Below, piece after piece: positions 21,456 through 31,400 of a DNA stretch of 64,000 bases. Each line of letters opens with the position of its first letter. Within the stretch, counting starts at the first letter, position 1. The notes below the pieces were generated by a model. The model saw only the letters and a program-made list of their open reading frames with translations, was not told where the DNA came from and did not search any database. Source of the stretch: Polyporus tsugae. Taxonomy: Eukaryota > Basidiomycota > Agaricomycetes > Polyporales > Polyporaceae. The translations under genes and the position numbers were made by a program. The DNA lies in NCBI GenBank assembly GCA_024305745.1, contig JAHRBS010000006.1, positions 1,490,501 to 1,554,500 of the forward strand. The letters run 5' to 3'.

Positions 21456-24121
21456 ATGGCGGAAATACTGGCCACCAAGGATGACCTCCCCTACATTCCC
21501 GACGACGTGTTGCTTCCGCAGTTTTTGTTAGACATGCACCATCCGCTTCGCCCCGCACAGACTACACCTCAAGCATGGCTCATCGAGGAGGCTACTGGGA
21601 GAAAGATTGGGTCCGATGAGGTGAGCTCGTTCGCTGGACTTCATGACTTCCGTTCCTCAATGCAATATTGCTCAGCTCCGGGCGCGAACTCACGGTCTGG
21701 CTAATGCCTTGAAGCTACGCTGGAACTTGGGTCAGTACTTCATGCTTGTCCCTGCTGGGCCCACACATACTGAACAATGTCTTCAGGCGAGGACGACGTA
21801 GGTACGTAGCACGATGCTGGAAAGCATGCCGGGGTCCTGAGTCATCCATCCAGCTTGCATCTTCAGCCCGAATCATGTTGGTAAGCATCACGTTCGTTGA
21901 ATGCTTCCTATGGGCGTTACTCACCCACAATGGAAGATTACCCGGTTGTCATGTGGTGGGTTCGGGTCGTTGCATGAAAGTCAGAACTTCTCCACCTCAT
22001 CTCGATACGTTATAGGGCGGTTCAGAAATTGGGCGGCATCGTCACGTATGATACTTTTTTGCTGCCACTATCGTCTCGTTCCTCATCTGAATCCGCAGGA
22101 CGTCCAACCCGTTGTACACCTCTGAAGAGCTCGCGTATCAGCTCGAGCTATCCAAGGCTCGTCTTCTATTCGCGCATCCCGTGATGCTCGCCGTCGCAGC
22201 GGAGGCGGCCTATGCAGTCGGACTCCCTTACGACCGAATTGTGCTCTTCGACTCTGTCCCTACGTCACCGCATTCCAATGTCCAGGAGCTCATCAAGTTT
22301 GGGCTTGTGGCGAAGCAGGAGTACACGGAACGGCGACTCAAGCCTGGAGAGGCACGCACGAAGCTCGCGTTACTGCTGTTCTCCAGTGGAACTACTGGGA
22401 AACCAAAGGTACAGTCCCTTTGTGCTTGTTTGTGGTGATCTTGGACTGTTGATTATCTTACACCTCGCAGGCTGTTATGATCTCGCACTATGGGCTTGTT
22501 GCGAACATCGTCCAAGTCGCCCAATACATAAAGCCCACAGATGAGAGTGTTCCTCCCGAAAGGAGACGCTTCCATATTGGGGACGTGTCTTTGGGAGGTA
22601 TGAGACTGTCGCTTTAATGTTAGATGTATGCTGACAGGCGATTGTCACGACTTATTAGTTCTGCCCTTCTATCGTGAGTACACCAATTCGTTGTCCCCAG
22701 ATTGCGATTGGTTTACTATCTCCACAACCAGATGCGTATGGCTTGCATTTTGTGCTGTTTTTCGGGATGTTTGTTGGGGTGCCGGTTTCACGAGCTATCT
22801 CATGTTGATACCGCGGCTCCTGACCCATCATTCAGATGACCATCGTGGTGTCTCCGAGATACTCTCTCGAACGCATGCTGCAAAGCATCCAACAGTACCG
22901 GGTTACGCACCTGGGGTAAGCTCTCGCCCTCCTCACAAACCGTGCTTTGACGTTGATACAGCGCCCGGGATGTCTAGTCTTGTCCCGCCACAGGCCATCA
23001 TGATCTGCAAGGTATCTTCGCGAATAGCTCAACTGATACCAAGAATCTCCCTTATTTTGCCTACTATCTAGAGCGCTGTCGTGCAAAATTACGATCTCAG
23101 CTCCGTCCAAGTCCTCGCGTGCGGCGCGGCGCCCGTCAGTGCGGAGCTTACCGACCAATTGACGAAGGTCCTCCCGAACGCCCTCGTCGGGCAAGGATAT
23201 GGTGCGTCTCCCCTGTCTGACATGTAGGCTTACCTGATTCATCCCGATCTTGGATAATGTGACCGATAGGGATGACTGAGACGTCGACAATGATCACGAT
23301 GTACCAACTCGACAAGCGCACTGGTACTCCCGGCTGTGCGGGTTTCCTCATTCCGGGCATGGAAGCGCGAGTCGTCAAGACGGATGGGACGCTCGCTCAG
23401 TTCGGCGAGCTTGGGGAGTTGCATTTGAGGAGCCCTGCCCTTGCCCTCGGATACTACAACAACCCTACCGCGTAAGTTGCCACGCTGCTTTTCATGAATG
23501 CGTGGATCCACTAAAATTTGTTGTCTAGTACTGCGGAGACATTTAAGGATGGGTGCGTCAATCTCGTTTTGCAGACAGGGATTTTGTTTCTTGATACCGT
23601 TGACTTTCACAGATGGCTCCGGACTGGGGATGAAGTCAAGCTCAACAGAAACAGGGAAGTCTTCGTCGTCGACCGCATCAAGGAGCTTATCAAAGTGCGC
23701 GGGTTCCAAGTCGCGCCTTCGGAGCTCGAGGGCCACCTTTTCGATCATCCTGACATCGCGGATGTCTGCGTTGTCGGGATTCCTGACGACTACAGCGGAG
23801 AGCTCCCCTTCGCGTTCGTCGTGCTTAGCCGAGACGCGCAGGCGCGTGTGAAAGGAAACCCCCAAGGAAACAAGAAAGTCAAGGAGGGCGTCATGAAGGT
23901 TCGTCTATTGCAGCACGTCCAAACCATCCATGCTAACAAAAGACGATGTACAGCATGTCTGTGATCACAAGGCCCACTTCAAGTGGCTTGCGGGCGTGGA
24001 GTTCATTGACGCCATTCCGAAGAACCCCAGCGGCAAGCTCTTGCGACGTGTTCTGCGGGAGCAGGCTAAAGCTATGCTAGCCAGCGGTAAATTATCAATC
24101 GTTGCTAAAGCGAAGCTCTAG
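21456..24121 (+). CDS. Acyl-CoA synthetase / 4-coumarate-CoA-ligase-like enzyme with peroxisomal signal
   Basis: ANL-superfamily adenylate-forming enzyme of about 570-590 residues in many exons. It activates a carboxylic acid with ATP and CoA via an acyl-AMP. The first-half motifs are FSPNHVDYPVVM, WAVQKLGGIVT and the P-loop-like FSSGTTGKPKAV. The core has LPFYHAYGLHF and GQGYGMTETS (motif A5). The hinge and C-domain have WLRTGDEV, FVVDRIKELIKVRGFQVAPS and PKNPSGKLLRRVLR, whose last Lys is the catalytic one. The protein ends KAKL; a C-terminal AKL is a PTS1 peroxisome signal. This favours a fatty, phenylpropanoid or aromatic acid substrate used in peroxisomes. Junctions near 21960-22100 were confirmed by phase (VMWAVQKLGG, TTSNPLYTSEE). 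The exact substrate is open. Confidence 0.9.
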
Positions 24122-25143
24122 ATATCATGAAATCCTATGCAGTTATCGAAACATCCCTGTCGGGTCCTGTGAGCTGTGGCCATTATGCACCGGCGCTTGT
24201 GTCATACGTGTTTTGGTCAATGTTTATTGTCCACGGTCTATGCAGCGTTACTCGTGCACCCCTCTCTCCGCTCGACATAGCACTCTTTGTCTCACGCTAG
24301 TATACAGTCTAGAGGTCCTGTATTCCGAGCCCTCGTCCTCTCGCCCATGGGGGCTCGTACTCAGCGTCGAGCTTTCCTTTTTCACCCACCCTTCCGTTCT
24401 CCCTTATAGTTTCTTTCTAGCTACGTCTCATGTAGTAGGTACATTCGCCTTCCGCCGGCTTGAGCTCGGCCCACCGGTCGCGCGAGAGAGTGGTGGCGAC
24501 GCGGTCTCGGTGGTCCCGCGCAGCTCCCGTAGCGCGCGCCCAATACCATTGTTTTCCGCCCTGCCCGAGTATACTGTAGCGTGAATAGATACCCCTCCTC
24601 GCATTCGCCGCGTGGTACCCCGGCAGCGCGCTCATGGCCACTCATATTGACGGCACTCGCTGACCACTATTTCCCGCCTCCTGCTCGGCCGCCTATGGTG
24701 CAAGGCGGCTAGTCACCACTACTTTTGTACAAGGGTAACTGGTCCCCCAGATTTGCCCAAATTTCATATATTTTTTGACCAATCGACTCCGTTTGAGGAG
24801 AAGAACAAATCTGTCAAGGCGTTTTTCGAAATTCGAAAAACAGACCGAGTTACAAATTTGGCAGGTCGCCAAATTGACCAGTGATGGGAATTAACTTTCA
24901 TATATAGTAACTCTTACCATATACAGCAGTGTAGACGCCGAGGTATAGCACTCGAGCACTCCTAATCTTGTCTAAAGTGACGGGAAACTGTTTACAAGTG
25001 CATCCTCGCGAAGTATATCAACGGATTAGTGCAGTAGTATACCTTTATCGTCCCTGAAAAGGGAGCAGTTTTCGGCGAGATGACCGGTCCGCTGGGCGCT
25101 TTCTAAGGTGCTTAAGTTAGGTTGACCTCCAGGTCAAATTGGC
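24122..25143. other. 1-kb gene-free flank with a hairpin-rich AT block at 24745-24905
   Basis: No gene is seen. At 24822-24840 two 9-nt arms (TTTTTCGAA and TTCGAAAAA) flank one base. At 24855-24875 AATTTGGC and GCCAAATT flank five bases. At 25122-25137 TTGACCT and AGGTCAA flank two bases, ending six bases before the outer LTR. GCCAAATTGACC at 24868-24879 returns inverted, with one mismatch, at 25132-25143. TTTCATATAT occurs twice (about 24763 and 24896). The block looks like a piece of an older repeat, type unknown. Confidence 0.5.
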
Positions 25144-25677
25144 TGATGAACTCGAGGCTGTGAGGGCAAGGGTTCCGACTGTAAGTCAAACACAGAGAGA
25201 TCTTCAGTCAGTGAGTGAATGACTAAATTGTAAGTTACCAAGTACCTGTAATTCAAACACAGAGAGACTAAGGTAAAGTCAGTAACTACAAGTAAAAAGA
25301 GAGGCAAGTATAGTACTTACTCTTCAGTGAGTGAGTGAACGACTGAAGAGCAGGAGCAGAGAATGCAGTCCTTATATACTACAGTAGGGAGTGCATGAGT
25401 AAGTGATAAAGAAGTCACATGTATGCATGAGTAAGACAATGAGTCAAGGATTGTGCAATATAGCACCATAGAGTGAGTAAGCATAGAACTACCTAGACTA
25501 TTCTAGAGCAGTATGGATTGTCCAAGAAGATTCCAGACGTCTCTAGACCTCTACAACAATAGTATGAGAGAGAAACCTAAATACGGTAAGTAAGATGCAT
25601 AGCATTGACTAAGCGCCATGTGGTCGCATAGCCTCATGTCCGGATAAGTCCGTACCCTATTAGCTCAAAGTCCAACA
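25144..25677 (-). repeat. Outer element LTR, 3' copy on its own strand
   Basis: 534 bp, with TG...CA ends on the element strand. It follows a short purine tract at 25678-25688 (GAGTGGGAG on the minus strand) that would serve as polypurine tract. Internally it has short direct repeats, for example AAACACAGAGAGA twice and CAGTGAGTGAGTGAA-type motifs. Confidence 0.93.
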
Positions 25678-25704
25678 CTCCCACTCAATCCATGCAGCAA
25701 TGAA

Positions 25705-27755
25705 TCAAGCGCCAAGGCCAACACCATCACAGAACTTCTCGATGATTGAAAACGGAATGTTCTTTGTGAGGGCATCAGCGAGTTTGTCTGCCGAAGCGAC
25801 GTGAAAGATGTCAACTTGACCCGCTGCATAGAATTCGCGGATGAAGTGATACCAAACTTCCACGTGCTTGGTTCGACATTCCACGACTGGATTGACAGTG
25901 AGGAAGATCATGCCTCGGTTGTCGACAAAGAGAGGAGTGGGGAAGTCCATCTCATATCCAAGTTCAGTGGAGAAACTCCTGAGCCATGCCATCTGACAAC
26001 AAGTGTTGGAGGCCGCTTTGTACTCCGCTTCAGTCGAGGAAAGCGAAATAGTAGGCTGATGCCTTGAGACCCAAGAAATGGCAGCACCGGCCATCAAGAA
26101 GAGCATGCCAGAAGTGGAATGCCAATCGTCCTTGTCTTCGGCCCAGTCCGAGTCCGAGTAAGCGACCAGACCATCATTTGAAGCACCTTTGTAATGAATC
26201 TTGAAAGACTTGGTCCCTTGCAAGTAGCGCAGGATGTAACAGGCATAGTTCCAGTGGTCAGGTGATGGATTGGAAAGGTAGCGCGAAAGATGAGTCACGG
26301 CGAAGGAAATGTCCAGTCGCGTTCCGAGCATGGCATACATGAGACTGCCAATGAGGCTCTGATAACGCTTCCGGTCAGCATCGGATGCAACTCCGTCGTA
26401 GCTGACGAGAACTGCTCCAGCAGGAAGGGGAGTATGCGACGGATTACAGTCAGCCATATGGAACCACTTGAGAACAGACTGGATGTACTCTTCCTGGTCA
26501 ATGTCAATGATGCGAAGAGCGCGATCATGATGGATGCGAAGACCAAGGAAGCGCTGTACTGGACCTAAGTCCATCATCTTGTACTGTCTGCTGAGTGTCC
26601 GTTTGACAGTCTTGATGTGATTCCTGTCATCGCCGAACATAAGTAGATCGTCGACATAAAGAACCACAATGGTGACTGAGTTCCCCCTCTGTCGCTGATA
26701 TACGTATACACTGGCATCGGAGTACGTCCGTGTAAAGCCCAGGTTGAGAAGGGATTGGTGGATCTTCACGTTCCATTGACGTGATGCCTGCTTAAGACCA
26801 TAGATAGCCTTCTTAAGTAGACAGATGTAATCCTCCTTTCCAGGAATGGCCCAACCTTCAGGTTGTTCCATGTAGATCTCTTCCTCAAGATCACCGTTCA
26901 GAAACACAGTTTTGACATCCATGGCTTCCATCTCCCAGTCCTCAAGCGAAGCGTGCGCTGTAAGGTACCGGATAGATTCATACTGCGCGACAGGCAAGAA
27001 GGTTTCATTATAGTTCTCCCCCCATATCTGGGTGAAACCGCGTGCAACCAAACGAGCTTTAAGATGATTGTCATGCTTCTTGTCATAGACCCAACAACAA
27101 GAGACAACAGGTTTGTCCTTAGGGCAAGGAACCAGAATCCAGGTCTTGTTCTCCATAAGGGAGTCGTACTCCACCTTCTCTGCAGCACGCCACTGGTCTG
27201 ACTTAGGCAAGCGCAAGGCATCATAACAATTACGAGGAACATCTGGTTTGTACTGTGCAGCATTCAAGAAGAGGTTAATGAATGCCGCTTCCGCTTCATC
27301 TGGATCAGCAGGTAGAGGATCATCAAGGGGAAGGGGAGGCTCGACATTTCCATCAGGACGAGTACGTGCATCGACCTGAGAGGGACGATCAAAGCCTTCA
27401 GCCTCAGCATTATCCTTCTTCCAACGATCATTCCGACCAGCCCCCTCTCGCTGCGAACGTCGGGGAGGTACTCCCACTGGAGGGTGACAAGAGTGCGAGT
27501 GACGAGGAGCTTGAGGAACAATGGGTGGTGGATCCTGCTGTTCAGCAGGTTCTGGTTCTGGTTGCTTGTTTGGTGCGACCTCAGGTTCAGGTTGAACAGG
27601 AGGTTGTGCGGGACCAACATCAGGATGGATGTCAGCTGGCAGTGGTATCTTGAGTTCAGGGACTCGATCATCACCGTCTGAGGAAGAGTCTGAATCAGAC
27701 AAACTGGAGTTGTCCGAATGATGACCTGGGAACAGACTATCCCCTGGGGTAACAG
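25705..27755 (-). CDS. Outer copia element Pol, C-terminal piece: reverse transcriptase and RNase H
   Basis: This is the downstream half of the outer Gag-Pol frame. From 27755 it reads through an acidic Ser/Asp/Pro linker (SDSDSSSDGDDRVPEL), then the reverse transcriptase: KPVVSCCWVYDKKHDNHLKA, MDVKTVFLNGDLEEEIYMEQ, YGLKQASRQW, and the catalytic YVDD at 26647-26658. RNase H follows with AYSDSDWAEDKDDW, LSSTEAEYKAAS and the terminal TKHVEVWYHFIREF then ADALTKNIP. The stop lies at 25705. All catalytic Asp and Glu residues of this half are present. Without the upstream piece it has no Gag start, so it is not expressed as a normal polyprotein. Confidence 0.93.
27751..27755. repeat. Target-site duplication of inner element, left copy
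   Basis: AACAG directly before the inner 5' LTR; the same five bases follow the 3' LTR at 34123-34127. Confidence 0.95.
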
Positions 27756-28082
27756 TGTTGAGCGCGGCACTGCCAAGCGCTGGCAGCCAACATAGCCGCT
27801 AGGCTGTGACACCGCCATAGCGCCAGTTGTCACACATGCCAGATTACTCATAGCCTCGTCTATGATAATCACGCACAGCTCGACTGTGCACCGTGTATGC
27901 TACTGTACAGTTCTTATATAATCTAGTAGTATATATACGGCTCCCCAGAGCCCCCAATACAGACAGTTCTTTACACCCTACCACCATCATCACTTAACAA
28001 GCCTCAACAACCCCTCCAGGTGAGTATGCGGAGCTTCCGCTAGAGTTGCTGCCCGGTGTGGGCTTTGCCCCCGGGTTCAACA
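27756..28082 (+). repeat. Inner element 5' LTR
   Basis: 327 bp, identical base for base to 33796-34122. It contains TATA-like sequences (TATATAA near 27915 and TATATATACGG near 27930) about 60 bases before the likely transcript start, and then a GT-rich end with GGTGAGTATG. Confidence 0.96.
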
Positions 28083-28096
28083 GGTTATGAGCCCTG
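28083..28096 (+). other. Inner element primer-binding site, initiator tRNA-Met half-tRNA type
   Basis: GGTTATGAGCCCTG follows the 5' LTR directly. It is the exact complement of CAGGGCUCAUAACC, the anticodon stem-loop of initiator tRNA-Met as known from yeast, rather than of a tRNA 3' end. This is the priming mode described for Drosophila copia and yeast Ty5. Confidence 0.88.
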
Positions 28097-28197
28097 GTGA
28101 TGCCCAGGTACTGCGCCGCTCATTGCTGGCTGCGACCTGTGAGGCTCCCAGCTCGCCTGGAATCCCTTCGTCGCCGTTATGGCAGACAACCTGTTGG

Positions 28198-28285
28198 ATG
28201 GATGTGGCGCGATTATCCGCTGCCTGCCATCCACAGCAGTGGAGCTGGATGTGGCGCGCCTTCGAGGTCGCTGCCTGCCCTCCAC
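28198..28285 (+). repeat. Imperfect tandem repeat in inner element leader
   Basis: GGATGTGGCGCG followed by GCTGCCTGCC and TCCAC occurs twice about 50 bases apart in the untranslated leader, upstream of ATG 28401. It may be part of the packaging or dimerisation region; this is inference. Confidence 0.55.
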
Positions 28286-28400
28286 CAAATAGAGGGGGAA
28301 CCTATGCCAGCGCGTTTTTCCATGACCGCTGCCCTAAAAAGTCTTTGTGGATGTTGACTGACACGTCTTCTTCCCTCCAGACTTTAACCCCTCTCGCACG

Positions 28401-31400
28401 ATGTCGAACGCACTCTACACCGCCGTTACCAGCGTCCTCACGGGCCCCAACTACCTCGAGTGGGCCGTGACCATGGAGTCCTACCTCCTGGCACAAGGAC
28501 AGTGGAAGGTCATCAACAAGTCTCGCCCCGCCACCGACGCTGACAAGCAAGCGGAATGGGACGGACTCAACGGCAAGGCCATGGGTAACATCCGCCTTCG
28601 CCTCGCTCAAAGCATCATCAGTGCCATTGCTAGCAAGACCACTGCCGCGGACATCTGGAACCACCTCAAGACGAACTACGGGAAGCCAGGCATCCCCATC
28701 GTCTATCAAGACTTCCGTGCCGCGATCAGTCTCACCGTCCCCAGCGACTCCAATCCTATCCCAGCCCTCAACAAGCTCGAGGCGCACTTCCAGCGCCTTG
28801 ATACCAACAAGTTCGACGTTTCAGAGCACGTCAAGGGGATGATGCTCGTCTCCAAGCTCCCTCAGTCCATGGATCCCATCATCCAGGTCTACATCTCTGG
28901 CCTCAAGGATGACGCTGCTGGCCCTGCCATCAAGAAGATCACGCTCGCCGGCGTCCGCCAGGCCGTGATCATGCACTGGGAACAGCGCCAAGGACGTCAC
29001 CAGTCGCGTAACAACGCCAACAAGATCAGCGCTGTCAAGCGCAAGGGGCCGGACCCCAACTTCCGTCAGCAGCAGCAGCAGCGCCCTCAGCGGCAGCAGC
29101 AGCAGCAGCAGCAGCAGCGCCCTGATGGGCAGCAGCAACAAGGTGGATGCTCTCGCGGCCGCTGCTCTGGACGTGGTCGTGGTGGACAGCCAGGTGCGCA
29201 CCAACATGCGCACTTTGCCCATATGGTTGACGTGGCGCCTTTTGCCCACATCACTGACGTCCCAACCACGATCACCCAGGGCCCCAGCGGAGTGGAGGAT
29301 CCGCACGCTCTCATGCGCAAGCCCGTCCGCGCAAAGACAGGGGACAACAAGTACCCCTCGCTCACGTCTGCCATATCCCTCGCCGAGGAACTCGGCATCC
29401 AGCTGACGTTCGAGCGCATCCGCATCCTCGAGGACCTCGTCCGACTCCAACAGGCCCCTCGCGCCCCGGAGGAACAGAACCGCGCGGCCTCGCCCACGGC
29501 CACCCCACTCGCATCTTCATCAACCCGATCTCCGACGATGAGTGGTGGCGACGACTTGCCCAGTGGCACCGAGGAGAGTAGCAGTTTGCAGTTCGAGGAC
29601 TCGGACAGCGAGGAGGACCGCGCGCCCAAGCGCAAGCGCACCCTCAGGGAGCGCATGTCAGAGCGCACCCTAGAGGAGTGCCTCGCCCCTCTGGACGACC
29701 CGATGAACGAGCTGACGGATGACGAGGACGTCGTGTTGCTCGGCGTGGTTGAAGATGAAGTTGAATCTTTCTTCGATCAGTACTGGTCAGTCTATTCTTC
29801 TCCCCACAACAAGTTGTATGCTGACTTTGCACCCTTAATGGCAGCTGATAATGTCGCAAGTCCCTCTTGTCGTGTAAACAGCCCGCATGTATCTGTAGCT
29901 ATAGAGCAGAATACATGTCCTCACCACTCTTCACATGCTAAGTGTGCGCACTGTAAGGGAAAGAATAAGCAGATTGAATGGCAAGACTCGAACATGTGGA
30001 TGCTCGACTCAGGAGCGTCAATGCACTTTATGTTCAACATGAGTGACTTCGCCGATTTCCGGTACTACAAAGTTCATCGACCGCTATACACAGCAGATGG
30101 GGTCACGTTCATGACTGGTGAAGGGACTGTCTTCCTAACTTTAGAGTCTGGAAAGACCATAAGGCTGATGAATGTCGCCTTGGTCCCAAATCTTACCAAC
30201 AAACTTGTTTCAATGGGAGCATTACTCCGTGAAGGAATGAAAGTGCGTGCATCGACCACTAGTATCTCCTTCTACCAAGCAAATGAGCTTGTAGTCACGT
30301 TTCAACCACGAAACATTGGTGACACTATTTATGTCATCTTCACGCAGCCTTTACTGGCGCGAAACATGATCACAGCCTTTGAAGCTGTCGACTATGATAC
30401 TCTACACCGTCGCTTAGGACACCCTTCGCGCGATGTGCTGAGACATGCTCGGAAACACACTGACAAGTGCCCGCATGTTGAGATTCCCAAAGAGGACTCG
30501 ATTTGCCGAGGATGTGCTGAAGGCAAAATGCCATCGCAATCCCATCCGCTCGATCTTAGACGAGCGTCGAAACCTTTTGAGCTAGTCCACACGGACCTCA
30601 AAGAATTCCCTGTCCCTTCGTACCACAAACACAAGTACGCTATACTGTACTATGATGACTACACTTCACACGTGTGGACCGTCAAACTTCGTACCAAGGA
30701 CACTGCCCTACAATCTATGCGACAATGGTTGACATATGTTGAAAACCAATATGGCGCGAAGGTGCAGAAATGGAAATCTGATGCTGGAGGTGAATTGAAA
30801 TCAAAAGCCTTCATGAATATGCTGAAGGACAGAGGCATCGAGATTATAACCAGTGCACCACACATTCATCAACAGAATGGCCGTGCCGAGCGCATAATTC
30901 GTACGCTCATGGACAAAGGGGAGGCAATGCGACATGACGCTTGCATACCTCAGTCCTGGTGGGAATTCTCCTTTGATCATGCTACACACGTCTATAACAG
31001 GACGCCTATGCGTCGTCTGGAATGGCGAACCCCCTATGAACTTCTATACGACTCCAAGCCAGACATTAGCCACCTACGTGTCTTTGGATGTGGAGCCTAT
31101 GTCTTCTTGCCACCTGAAGTGCGGAAGAATAAACTATCCCCCAAATCGGAGTTGATGGTTTACCTTGGCATCGGCGATGGAGGTCACAATTATAAGTTCA
31201 TGCGCCTACCAAACAATGTCATCTTTACAGCTGCTCAAGCGCTATTTGATGAACATATGTTTCCAAAGTGTCCACACGAGCAGAAGCGACAGAGGCAGCA
31301 GATTGCGCCCAATGAAGAGGAATCACAGGAATCCGCGGACCAAGTCCCCGCTCCTAAGAATCTCCCTGATGACGATGAGGAGCCACATCGTCCTCCCAAA

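Noticed and set aside
25180..25340. Short spaced repeats in the outer LTR resembling a CRISPR-like array
   Set aside because: Repeats are short, irregular, inside a retrotransposon LTR and duplicated in the other LTR; the organism is a eukaryote.
28821..29668. Minus-strand frames of 209 and 193 codons inside the inner element
   Set aside because: They are shadows of the unbroken 1794-codon Gag-Pol frame on the other strand.
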